A DNA stretch of 10,054 nucleotides, from assembly GCA_007570945.1 (NCBI GenBank), contig RKSH01000020.1:1-10054 (forward strand), in the 5' to 3' direction. The DNA comes from Gammaproteobacteria bacterium (GTDB lineage Bacteria > Pseudomonadota > Gammaproteobacteria > Arenicellales > Spongiicolonaceae). The position numbers and the translations under genes are program-made. Positions 1-6,047 of this stretch are shown here, in pieces. Position 1 is the stretch's first letter; each line of letters begins with the position of its first letter. The notes beneath the pieces were generated by a model. It searched no databases and had not been told where the DNA came from. It saw nothing but the letters and a program-made list of their open reading frames with translations.

Positions 1-1
1 A

Positions 2-112
2 CGGCAATAAACGCGGGTGGGAGAATGTATGCCTCTGCAACCTGTAGACCACAAAGGGACTTACACATGCCGCGGCCTGGCCTCCGCGTGGGGCCCATGG
101 CGGGGGTACTAA
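2..112 (+). pseudogene. Decayed 3' end of a paralogue of the outer-membrane protein gene at 165-848
   Basis: In the frame ending with TAA at 110-112, this stretch aligns without gaps to the last 36 codons of the minus-strand gene at 165-848, as its inverted copy. By hand count, 83 of 108 nucleotides match but only about 17 of 35 amino acids. Shared residues include the TRxGE segment, HK-TYT and the terminal AWGPW..Y. An in-frame TAA at 8-10 sits where the intact gene has a Tyr codon. Many of the differences are non-synonymous, which fits relaxed constraint. The rest of the copy lies left of the window, so it may be a truncated fragment, a pseudogene, or a gene with a frameshift further upstream. 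The homology is read directly from the sequence; the pseudogene status is inferred. Confidence 0.6.
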
Positions 113-171
113 AACCGCCACTCCACCGCCGCCGGCCCCCACCGGCGGCGGTGGAGTGGCGGTTTTAGTAC
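106..171. terminator. Bidirectional hairpin terminator between converging genes
   Basis: Positions 106-135 and 142-171 are perfectly complementary, giving a 30-bp stem with a 6-nt loop (136-141). The arms are flanked by AAAA on the left and TTTT on the right, so each strand reads as a GC-rich stem ending in a short U tract. The stem includes the stop codons of both converging reading frames (TAA at 110-112 on +, TAA at 165-167 on -). With two mismatches the pairing extends to 91-135/142-186 (43 of 45). It is far longer than a usual intrinsic terminator because it also forms part of a coding-sequence inverted repeat. Confidence 0.75.
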
Positions 172-848
172 TCCAGCCATGGGCCCCATGCGAAGACCAG
201 GCTGAGGCCCGTGTAAGTCCTTTTGTGTTCGAAAGTTGTCAGAGTGAAACTTTCTCCCCCTCGCGTATAGTCCGTTTCCCATTCGCCAAAGTTGTAAATT
301 GTGCGCTCCAAACGCAATCTGAATGGGGAATTCTCGGGGTCGCTGCCAAAAACGACTTCCGCCCCGTAACCATAGTGCCAATCAGCATCATAATTGGTGT
401 GGTCGCTTGGATTTGCGCCGGCGATTTCGACGTCGGTTTGTGTGAGGTGTGTTCCCAGTCTTCCGAAGAGGGAAATGTGCTTGCCCCACTTTTTGATCTT
501 GCCCTTGCCCAGATTCACACGAGGCAACACGGACAAGTAGAGAACGGTTGATTGTTCAGTGCCGATTCTAGCGGTGGTATCTTCCCCAAAGCGAGCCAGG
601 CCAAGTTCTGCGATGCCACTGGCGGACATAAAAAAACCCACCCCGCTTTCGTCCGAAGCGGCACCAGAGAATCTATCTGATTCATAATCGCCCTTATCGT
701 AGTAAGTCAGCCCGAAAGCGGTTGAGCCTTCGGCGGCCTGGGCAAATGCATCCGCGATTGCCTCAACCTCTTCATGTCCTGAAGATTTGGCAGAGTGCGG
801 CAACGTGAACGCAAAGACAGCGACAAGCGCTGTGATGATATTTTTCAT
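165..848 (-). CDS. Predicted secreted outer-membrane beta-barrel protein, unknown function
   Basis: The 227-residue product opens with a signal peptide: a Lys near the N-terminus, a hydrophobic core around residues 4-17, then small residues (HSAKSSG) where signal peptidase could cut. The mature part has many short alternating hydrophobic/polar segments rich in Gly, Tyr, Phe and Arg (for example TAFGLTYYDKGDY, HYGYGAEVVFG, FRLRLERTIYNFGEW). It ends with an aromatic residue in LVFAWGPWLEY, as expected of a small 8-10 strand outer-membrane barrel recognised by the BAM machinery. The start is supported by a GGAGGA Shine-Dalgarno 7 nt before the ATG. It lies just downstream of the secreted-protein gene starting at 1377, probably in one transcript. 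No specific family is recognised. Its 3' end is duplicated in inverted orientation at 2-112. Base composition is less GC-rich than the core genes. Confidence 0.75.
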   Translation of the reverse strand: MKNIITALVAVFAFTLPHSAKSSGHEEVEAIADAFAQAAEGSTAFGLTYYDKGDYESDRFSGAASDESGVGFFMSASGIAELGLARFGEDTTARIGTEQSTVLYLSVLPRVNLGKGKIKKWGKHISLFGRLGTHLTQTDVEIAGANPSDHTNYDADWHYGYGAEVVFGSDPENSPFRLRLERTIYNFGEWETDYTRGGESFTLTTFEHKRTYTGLSLVFAWGPWLEY

Positions 849-924
849 TGGAATGTCCTCCAGTTAGTGAGTTTGCAGTTTGAGGTTGGAAGTGGCGGGA
901 CTTGCGACGCCGAGATTTTCCTTG

Positions 925-1377
925 TTAGCAACCCAAGGCAATGCCGCGCTGGGATGTGCCGGTCGCTGGGCATGCTGTACAACAATCGAAGCAACCTTGA
1001 TTGCCTCGGATGCCGACTCCATACCAGTTGTTTCGACCGTTGCGTTTTTTTGCGCCGTAACACCATGACCGGACGATATGGCCAGCATCAGTTTGGCAGC
1101 TATGGCGAGTAACGACTGAATCACCGTTATCCTTGGCTATCCACACACGACCGCTTTCAGGTGAACGCCCCACCTTGGTGGAAGGGGATGGTTGCGAAGT
1201 GGTATAGCCATAGATGACATATTCGGAGTCGAAGCCATCGTAGCAAGCGTCACGAATCCGCAATTCCAAACTGCCACCGCTATACGCAACTTCGGTGGCA
1301 ATGGCCGTGGTGATGTTGGCAACACCGCCAGTAGCGGCAATAATCGCCGACAGTAGGGTATTCTTCAGGGTTTTCAT
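925..1377 (-). CDS. Small secreted protein of unknown function, possibly frameshifted at an A7 run
   Basis: The product is 150 residues with a clear signal peptide: a MKTLK start, a hydrophobic stretch, and Ala-rich cleavage candidates near residues 24-28. The start is supported by GGAGAG about 6 nt before the ATG. The mature N-terminal part looks protein-like (LELRIRDACYDGFDSEYVIYGY and a Ser/Pro-rich linker). After about residue 107 the frame crosses seven A residues on the minus strand (T run 1045-1051) and becomes Cys-rich. Losing one A would switch to a frame with more natural composition that runs to a stop at 864, leaving 15 bp, including the Shine-Dalgarno, before the next gene's ATG. 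I therefore suspect a frameshift or slippage site. No family is recognised. It is likely co-transcribed with the barrel protein gene downstream. Confidence 0.55.
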   Translation of the reverse strand: MKTLKNTLLSAIIAATGGVANITTAIATEVAYSGGSLELRIRDACYDGFDSEYVIYGYTTSQPSPSTKVGRSPESGRVWIAKDNGDSVVTRHSCQTDAGHIVRSWCYGAKKRNGRNNWYGVGIRGNQGCFDCCTACPATGTSQRGIALGC

Positions 1378-1405
1378 TGTTTCTCTCCGGTTGATTGTGA
1401 AACAT

Positions 1406-1422
1406 CCGGCGTAAGGCGCCGG
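1406..1422 (-). promoter_or_regulatory. Small hairpin in the likely leader of the secreted-protein gene
   Basis: CCGGCG (1406-1411) and CGCCGG (1417-1422) form a 6-bp GC stem with a 5-nt loop. It lies 28 nt upstream of the 1377 start codon and about 15 nt before its Shine-Dalgarno. It is flanked by short complementary TGATTG/CAATCA motifs (around 1392-1398 and 1432-1437) that could lengthen the structure. It could be a leader structure or an operator; the sequence does not say which. Confidence 0.3.
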
Positions 1423-1623
1423 GCCGTTGCATCAATCACAAGAAACATGAAAGCCCTGCCTATTTGCACGGCGGGTAATTAATCCACCGGGTCTAAGGCT
1501 GTTGTATTTGGCAGGCAACCCGGCTTGGCGGGTTTCTTGCAATTGATGCAGGCGGGATTAGAACAATCCCCGCCGCCGGCGTCAACTCCAAAATGAAAAT
1601 TTATTTTCGGGACGCAAAAGCGG

Positions 1624-1916
1624 CGGTGCGGGGGTGGAAATGACGGTCTGGACTGCAAAAATGACGGTGCGAGGGGCGGAGGCGGTGATGGCAAGTGCGG
1701 AAATGGCGGTTGCAGGTGCGGAAATGGTGACCGCAAGCGTCATGGCGGCGGTGCGGGGGGTGGAGACGGCGATGGCGGGCGTGACAGCGACGGTGCGGGG
1801 GGCGGGGGCGGAAATGGCGACTGTGTTAGGGCAACTTGCGGCTGTGATGGCGGAATTGACAGCCTTGATGGCGAAAAAAACAGTGCTGTTGGCGCAAAAA
1901 ACCATGCTCATGGGGG
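1624..1916 (+). repeat. Degenerate 21/42-bp tandem repeat (minisatellite)
   Basis: Units begin at 1624 (41 bp), 1665, 1707, 1749, 1791, 1833 and 1875 (42 bp each). Each full unit divides into two 21-bp halves. The heptamer CGGTGCG marks the starts at 1624, 1665, 1749 and 1791; the start at 1707 has a variant, and the last two units are diverged and A-rich. The units at 1749 and 1791 match at 24 of their first 30 positions. The + strand is strongly G-rich. Because 21 is a multiple of three and stops are rare, several frames stay open on both strands, so open frames here are weak evidence of coding. Confidence 0.8.
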
Positions 1917-2038
1917 TCTGTTCACACTGTTTTTGGCGGAAACAGCACTGTGGACAGCGGCAACAGTGCCGATGCCGCCGCCAACAGGGCCGGGGGAGGG
2001 AGTTTGACAGCCGGCGATTGGGGGAACAGGACTGTTGA
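1634..2038 (+). CDS. Possible heptad-repeat protein encoded by the tandem repeat (uncertain)
   Basis: This frame (GTG at 1634; ATG alternatives at 1640 and 1661) reads through the repeat as twelve consecutive seven-residue units from 1661, such as MTVRGAE, MAVAGAE, AELTALM, AKKTVLL and AQKTMLM. Positions 3 and 6 of the units are mostly hydrophobic, giving the 3-4 spacing of a coiled coil, and the last heptads are the most convincing. After 1916 the frame continues for about 40 residues that are basic and contain six Cys, then stops at 2036-2038. No convincing Shine-Dalgarno or promoter is seen, and the family is unknown. The alternative is non-coding repeat DNA that is open by chance in several frames, including a Gly/Asp/Cys-rich + frame and an Ala/Thr/Pro-rich minus frame. 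Confidence 0.25.
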   Translation: MEMTVWTAKMTVRGAEAVMASAEMAVAGAEMVTASVMAAVRGVETAMAGVTATVRGAGAEMATVLGQLAAVMAELTALMAKKTVLLAQKTMLMGVCSHCFWRKQHCGQRQQCRCRRQQGRGREFDSRRLGEQDC

Positions 2039-2110
2039 TGGCGGCACGTTGCGCCTGCGGGCGGCGATTGCGCTATGATGGCGGCAACCATCACCCACCG
2101 AGGACTCATC

Positions 2111-2821
2111 ATGCCCACCGACGAAAACCGCCGCCTGCACCGTGAAACCCTGCGCATGAGCGCGCGCTATGCGCAATTTAACGAACTGCTGTCCAAGATT
2201 CTGGCCTATCTGCCGGACAACGCCGGACGGCTGAAAATCCCGGATTCGCAAGTTGCGGAACTGACCGAGACGCAACGCCAATGGGCGCCGGCCTACGCCG
2301 CCTATATGGACCCGAACCAGCGCACCCGGGCGGTTATCATGGACATGGAAAAGAGATTCAAGGCCGCCGATGCGCCGGTGCGGGCACTGCAGCAGGGCCT
2401 GAAAAACAACCCGAACATCACCCTCACCGGCGACGACCACACCGCCCTGGGGGTGCATGTGGACAAGACCACCCGCACCCCGGTGCCGGTGCAGACGGTG
2501 GCGCCGCTGGTGGAGGCGTATGAGATGAGGCACATGGAGACGAAGTTTCGCACCTCATACCCGGACTCGGCGGGGGATTTTCACCGCCGCCTGCCGGCCT
2601 ATAACAGCATTCTCATCAAAACCGCCTTCACCGCCGCCGATGCGCCGGCGCCGGCGGCCGCCGATTACGACCACATCACCATGTCGGGGCGCAGCCGGTT
2701 TACCGTGGTGGCGCCGCCCAATACGCCGGTGGGCTCGCACGGCTACGTGAAATGCGCCTACGTCAATTCGCGCGGCGAGGCGGGGCCGGACAGCGAGGCA
2801 CTGATGTTTTTGGTGAACTGA
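2111..2821 (+). CDS. Hypothetical protein with helical N-terminal half and fibronectin-III-like C-terminal half
   Basis: The product is 236 residues. The ATG at 2111 is chosen over the upstream in-frame ATG at 2075 because GAGGA (2100-2104) lies 6 nt before it. Residues 1-110 look helical (FNELLSKILAYLPDNAGRL, a YAAYMDPNQRTRAV segment). A linker with RTPVPV at 122-127 follows. Residues 135-236 look like beta strands ending in GYVKCAYVNSRGEAGPDSEA. From memory, a widespread unnamed family has the same order: helical part, 'RTPvPvP' linker, then an Fn3-like end with 'R(W/Y)xNxRGExGPwSe'. I place it there by motif resemblance only. There is no signal peptide and no predicted enzyme site. It sits alone between repeat DNA and nadB; the function is unknown, and a structural or binding role would be a guess. 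Confidence 0.75.
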   Translation: MPTDENRRLHRETLRMSARYAQFNELLSKILAYLPDNAGRLKIPDSQVAELTETQRQWAPAYAAYMDPNQRTRAVIMDMEKRFKAADAPVRALQQGLKNNPNITLTGDDHTALGVHVDKTTRTPVPVQTVAPLVEAYEMRHMETKFRTSYPDSAGDFHRRLPAYNSILIKTAFTAADAPAPAAADYDHITMSGRSRFTVVAPPNTPVGSHGYVKCAYVNSRGEAGPDSEALMFLVN

Positions 2822-2984
2822 GCTTGTGATTTGGGCCGGCCTTCACCTAAGCCCGCAAACTTTGCCGGCGAGGGGGCGGCAACGGCGATTTGGGTGCGGG
2901 TGTGTGCGGTTTTCATGACGGGAGGCCTCCGATGGGCGTGGTTCAGGTTTCAAGTGCGCCATCGCATGCGATAATCCCGCGCCG
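2822..2984. other. Intergenic region upstream of nadB
   Basis: This 163-bp gap separates the hypothetical gene from nadB. It contains a perfect 10-bp palindrome GGAGGCCTCC at 2921-2930, roughly 40 bp upstream of the nadB -10 candidate, so it could be an operator. No strong hairpin plus T-tract is seen for the upstream gene. Confidence 0.35.
2967..2975 (+). promoter_or_regulatory. Extended -10 promoter candidate for nadB
   Basis: TGCGATAAT at 2967-2975 matches an extended -10 element (TGn plus a five-of-six match to TATAAT). No good -35 lies 16-18 nt upstream. The last T is only 9 nt before the nadB ATG, so initiation at the normal distance would leave a leader of about 2-3 nt. No Shine-Dalgarno precedes the ATG, which fits a near-leaderless mRNA. 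Confidence 0.4.
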
Positions 2985-4568
2985 ATGAAACCCCACTGCG
3001 ATGCGCTGATTATCGGCGGCGGCCTGGCCGGGCTGGCGACCGCCCTGCGGCTGGCCGCGGCCGGGTTGCGGGTGACGGTGGTGGCCAAGACGGCGTTGAC
3101 CGAGGGGGCGAGTTTGTATGCGCAGGGCGGCATTGCGGCGGCGTTGGGCGAGGGCGACAGCGTGGAAGCGCACATCCAAGACACCATGCGCGCCGGCGCC
3201 GGGCTGTGCCGGGCCGAGGCGGTGAGGTTTGTGGCCGGGCGGGCCGCGGAGTGCATCCGTTGGCTCAGCGATTCCGGGGTGCGGTTCACGGTGGCCGGGG
3301 GCGATGAATTTCACCTGTCGCGCGAGGGCGGCCACAGCCACCGCCGCATCCTGCATTCCGCCGACGCCACCGGGCGCGCGGTGGCAACCACCCTGGAAGA
3401 CCACGCCCGCCGCCATCCCAACATCCGCCTGCGCGAGCACTGCATCGCCGTGGATTTAATCACCACCGCGCGGCTCGGCATCAGCGGCGCGGCGCGTTGC
3501 ATTGGCGCGTACGTTCATGACCGCGCCGCCGCCGAGACTTTCCCCATGGGCGCCGGGGTTGTGGCGCTGGCCACCGGCGGCGCCTCCAAGGCCTATCTCT
3601 ACACCAGCAACCCCGACACCTCCACCGGCGACGGCATCGCCATGGCGTGGCGCGCCGGCTGCCGCATCGCCAACATGGAATTCGTGCAGTTTCACCCGAC
3701 CTGTTTGTACCATCCGCGGGCCAAGACCTACCTTATCTCGGAGGCGGTGCGCGGCGAGGGCGGGCGGCTGCTGCTGCCGGACGGCGGCGCGTTCATGCAG
3801 CGCCACGACCCGCGCGGTGAACTGGCGCCGCGCGACATTGTCGCCCGCGCCATTGACTATGAAATGAAGCGCGGCGGCCATGACTGCGTCTATCTGGACC
3901 TGTCACACCGCTCGGCCGGCTTCATTCGCCGCCATTTTCCCAACATCACCCGGCGCTGCCGCGAGTTCAACTACGACCTCACCCGCGAGCCCATTCCGGT
4001 GGTGCCGGCGGCGCACTACACTTGCGGCGGCATCGTTACCGACCTGCACGGCGCCACCGACATCCCGGGCCTCTACGCCATCGGTGAATGCGCCAGCACC
4101 GGCCTGCACGGCGCCAACCGGCTGGCCAGCAACTCGCTTTTGGAATGCATTGTGTTCGCCGCCGCCGCCGCCGCGCACATCACGCGCGCCGTGCCAAAGG
4201 CGGCGGGCATGGCGTTGCCGGCGTGGGATGAAAGCCGGGTCACCGACCCCGACGAGCAAATCGTGGTGGCGCACAACTGGGATGAGTTGCGGCGGTTCAT
4301 GTGGGGCTATGTGGGCATCGTGCGCACGGTCAAGCGCCTGCACCGCGCGCGCCGCCGCATCCGGTTGCTGCGGCGGGAAATCAGCGAGCACTACGGCAAC
4401 TTTCGGGTGAACAACGACTTGATTGAGCTGCGCAATCTGGTGCTGGTCGCCGACTTAATCGTCACCGGCGCGCTGCGGCGGCGCGAGAGCCGCGGGCTGC
4501 ATTACAACCTGGATTATCCGGCAGCGTTGAGCCGCGCGCGCGACACGGTGCTGCGACTCAGCGGTTGA
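2985..4568 (+). CDS. nadB: L-aspartate oxidase
   Basis: NadB oxidises L-aspartate to iminoaspartate with non-covalent FAD, passing electrons to fumarate or oxygen. It is the first step of de novo NAD synthesis, feeding quinolinate synthase NadA, and is cytosolic. The 527 residues match the usual length. Visible features are the Rossmann dinucleotide motif GGGLAG at 11-16, SLYAQGGIAAALG at 43-55, EFVQFHPT around His237, PRDIVARA around Arg283, AAHYTCGG around His344 and HGANRLASNSLLE around Arg379. These correspond to the substrate-binding His/Arg residues of the SdhA/FrdA/NadB family. A C-terminal helical domain has RRESRGLHYNLDYP. The His that carries covalent FAD in SdhA is replaced here by Leu/Tyr, as expected for NadB. 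It overlaps the convergent ygfX gene by 11 bp. Confidence 0.96.
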   Translation: MKPHCDALIIGGGLAGLATALRLAAAGLRVTVVAKTALTEGASLYAQGGIAAALGEGDSVEAHIQDTMRAGAGLCRAEAVRFVAGRAAECIRWLSDSGVRFTVAGGDEFHLSREGGHSHRRILHSADATGRAVATTLEDHARRHPNIRLREHCIAVDLITTARLGISGAARCIGAYVHDRAAAETFPMGAGVVALATGGASKAYLYTSNPDTSTGDGIAMAWRAGCRIANMEFVQFHPTCLYHPRAKTYLISEAVRGEGGRLLLPDGGAFMQRHDPRGELAPRDIVARAIDYEMKRGGHDCVYLDLSHRSAGFIRRHFPNITRRCREFNYDLTREPIPVVPAAHYTCGGIVTDLHGATDIPGLYAIGECASTGLHGANRLASNSLLECIVFAAAAAAHITRAVPKAAGMALPAWDESRVTDPDEQIVVAHNWDELRRFMWGYVGIVRTVKRLHRARRRIRLLRREISEHYGNFRVNNDLIELRNLVLVADLIVTGALRRRESRGLHYNLDYPAALSRARDTVLRLSG

Positions 4569-5043
4569 TACCGCCGCCCCACCGTACCAGCGCGGCGCGC
4601 AGGAGGCGGTGGTGTTCACGTTCCATTGCATCGGCGGGAATCACCGCGCACCGCCGCCGGCCGCCGGCGCCGTGCCATGAAAAACCCAGCAGCGCCGGCG
4701 CGACGCCATGGACTTCGGCGGTGTCCGCCGTCACGTCCGTCACTTCGCCGCCGCCGAGCACCATTCGCAGCCGGTCTTCCGGCAGCAGCGCAACCGCCGC
4801 CAGCGCGCGCGGCCCCAGGCGCAGGCCGTGCTCCGCCGCCAGTTGCGCGCCGTAGGCCGCCGCCGCCACGGCGCAAACCCAGCGCAATGCGCCGCCGATG
4901 CCGCCGGCCGGCAGGAGAAAAATGCAGCACGCGCCCGCCGCCGCGCCAAGGCCCAAAAAGAACGCGCACAGCAACGGCGACGGCCTAAGGGGTAGCACGT
5001 CGCGCGGTGATTTTTGCAATGAGGGCGGTGAATTTTCCGGCAT
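4558..5043 (-). CDS. ygfX: YgfX-like membrane protein (CptA family)
   Basis: The product is 161 residues. Residues 23-65 form two closely spaced hydrophobic segments (LLCAFFLGLGAAAGACCIFLL and WVCAVAAAAYGAQLA), followed by a soluble C-terminal part. YgfX proteins are small inner-membrane proteins encoded next to sdhE in gammaproteobacteria. In E. coli YgfX was described as a toxin-like protein (CptA) affecting the cytoskeleton. The assignment rests mainly on position after sdhE and on the two-helix-plus-domain layout; sequence similarity to E. coli YgfX is weak by eye. The ATG at 5043 has GGGAG 7 nt upstream and overlaps the end of sdhE by 59 bp. A GTG at 4998 would shorten the overlap to 14 bp and still keep both membrane segments. 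The 3' end overlaps convergent nadB. Confidence 0.7.
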   Translation of the reverse strand: MPENSPPSLQKSPRDVLPLRPSPLLCAFFLGLGAAAGACCIFLLPAGGIGGALRWVCAVAAAAYGAQLAAEHGLRLGPRALAAVALLPEDRLRMVLGGGEVTDVTADTAEVHGVAPALLGFSWHGAGGRRRCAVIPADAMEREHHRLLRAALVRWGGGINR

Positions 5044-5242
5044 CTTTGGTCTCCCGGTTGTTTTCGCGCAACAGCCAGGCGCTCAGCACCGGGTCCTGCT
5101 CGCCGAGCAGTTGCCGGAACAGTGTTTTCTCGGCGGCCGGCAGGCGGTCGTAGTGGCGCTCAAAAAACCCGAGCAGCACCAGGTCCAACTCGCGCGTGCC
5201 GCGGCGGCAGCGCCAGGCTGTTTTTGCGCGCAAGGTGTCCAC
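4985..5242 (-). CDS. sdhE: FAD assembly factor SdhE (succinate dehydrogenase flavinylation factor)
   Basis: SdhE is a small cytosolic helical protein that binds SdhA (and FrdA) and promotes covalent attachment of FAD. The 85-residue product has the family's defining RGxxE motif as RRGTRELD near residues 13-20. A match to the E. coli helix pattern follows: FFERHYDRLPAAEKTLFRQL, then DPVLSAWLL. Its length is normal for the family. The start is a GTG at 5242; no in-frame alternative exists upstream before the sdhB stop, and the Shine-Dalgarno is poor. Translation may therefore be coupled to sdhB, which ends 12 bp upstream. In E. coli sdhE is unlinked to sdhCDAB, whereas here it follows sdhB directly, with its client's gene in the same transcript. 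Confidence 0.93.
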   Translation of the reverse strand: MDTLRAKTAWRCRRGTRELDLVLLGFFERHYDRLPAAEKTLFRQLLGEQDPVLSAWLLRENNRETKDAGKFTALIAKITARRATP

Positions 5243-5254
5243 GGCCGCGGCGCA

Positions 5255-6037
5255 TTAGGAGCGCCGGGCGGCGATGTCTTTTTTAATTTCGGCGATGGCC
5301 TGGGCCGGGTTCAGGCCCTTGGGGCAGGTGCGCGTGCAGTTCATGATGGTGTGGCAGCGGTACAGGCGGAACGGGTCCTCCAAATCGTCCAGCCGCTCGC
5401 CGCCGGCCTCGTCGCGGCTGTCGGCAATCCAGCGGCGCGCCGCCAGCAGCGCGGCCGGGCCCAGGTAGCGGTCGCTGTTCCACCAGTAGCTGGGGCAGGC
5501 GGTGGAGCAGCACGCGCACATGATGCATTCGTACAGGCCGTCTAATTTTGCGCGGTCTTCGCGCGACTGCAGGCGTTCCCGGTCGGGCGGCGGCGGGGTG
5601 CGGGTTTGCAGCCACGGTTTAATCGCCGCGTATTGGGCGTAAAAATCGCCGAGGTCGCCCACCAGGTCCTTGACCACCGGCAGGTGCGGCAGCGGGTAGA
5701 CCTTGACCGTGCCGGCCACATCGGCGATGGGCATGGTGCAGGCCAGGGTGTTGACGCCGTCGATGTTCATGGCGCAGGAACCGCAGATGCCCTCGCGGCA
5801 GGAGCGGCGGAAAGTGAGGGTGGAGTCGCTTTCGTTTTTAATTTTAATCAGCGCGTCCAGCACCATGGGGCCGCACTTGGCGGTGTCCACTTGGTATGTG
5901 TCGGTGCGCGGGTTGTCGCCGCGGTCGGGGTCGTAGCGGTAGATGCGGAAAGTGCGCGTCTTTTTGGCGCCGGCCGGCGCGGCAAAGGTTTGGCCTTTTT
6001 TGACCACCGAATTTTTCGGCAGAAGAAACTGTGCCAT
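5255..6037 (-). CDS. sdhB: Succinate dehydrogenase iron-sulfur subunit
   Basis: SdhB passes electrons from the SdhA flavin to ubiquinone through [2Fe-2S], [4Fe-4S] and [3Fe-4S] clusters on the cytoplasmic face of complex II. The 260-residue product has the plant-ferredoxin cysteines C80, C85, C88 and C100 (CREGICGSC...C). It also has CIMCACCSTACP (C171, C174, C177, C181) and CHTIMNCTRTCPKG (C228, C234, C238), together supplying all ligands for the other two clusters. PSYWWNSDRYLGPAALL also matches the family. I place the start at the ATG at 6037, with GAGG about 8 nt upstream, rather than the GTG one codon earlier. It lies 10 bp after sdhA and 12 bp before sdhE. Confidence 0.97.
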   Translation of the reverse strand: MAQFLLPKNSVVKKGQTFAAPAGAKKTRTFRIYRYDPDRGDNPRTDTYQVDTAKCGPMVLDALIKIKNESDSTLTFRRSCREGICGSCAMNIDGVNTLACTMPIADVAGTVKVYPLPHLPVVKDLVGDLGDFYAQYAAIKPWLQTRTPPPPDRERLQSREDRAKLDGLYECIMCACCSTACPSYWWNSDRYLGPAALLAARRWIADSRDEAGGERLDDLEDPFRLYRCHTIMNCTRTCPKGLNPAQAIAEIKKDIAARRS

Positions 6038-6047
6038 CACCGGCCCC

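Larger units (their letters stand above)
1378..2110. other. 733-bp intergenic stretch without a recognised gene
   Basis: Besides the leader hairpin (1406-1422), the tandem repeat (1624-1916) and the doubtful ORF within it, this stretch has a 6-bp stem with a 6-nt loop around 1517-1536 (AACCCG...CGGGTT, followed by TCTT). That could be a weak + strand terminator. An AT-rich island lies at 1590-1608. A TATGAT -10-like box at 2074-2079, with a weak TTGCGC -35 candidate at 2049-2054, may serve the gene at 2111. I see no RNA gene, transposase or CRISPR array. Confidence 0.5.

Noticed and set aside
156..551. 131-codon + strand open frame
   Set aside because: It is antisense to the signal-peptide-bearing barrel gene and has no Shine-Dalgarno or recognisable motif.
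1624..1916. CRISPR array
   Set aside because: The units are contiguous and degenerate, with no conserved repeat alternating with unique spacers, and no cas genes are nearby.
1597..1995. Gly/Asp/Asn/Cys-rich + frame resembling calcium-binding repeats
   Set aside because: No start codon follows the stop at 1594-1596, and the apparent DG/NG repeats follow from the GC-rich unit. No proper Ca-binding motif is repeated.
1582..2157. 191-codon minus-strand open frame over the tandem repeat
   Set aside because: Its Ala/Thr/Pro periodicity is a by-product of the 21-bp repeat. It has no Shine-Dalgarno and runs into the true 5' end of the gene at 2111.
4898..5545. 215-codon + strand open frame
   Set aside because: It is antisense to ygfX, sdhE and sdhB, has no family motifs, and has the composition typical of a shadow frame.
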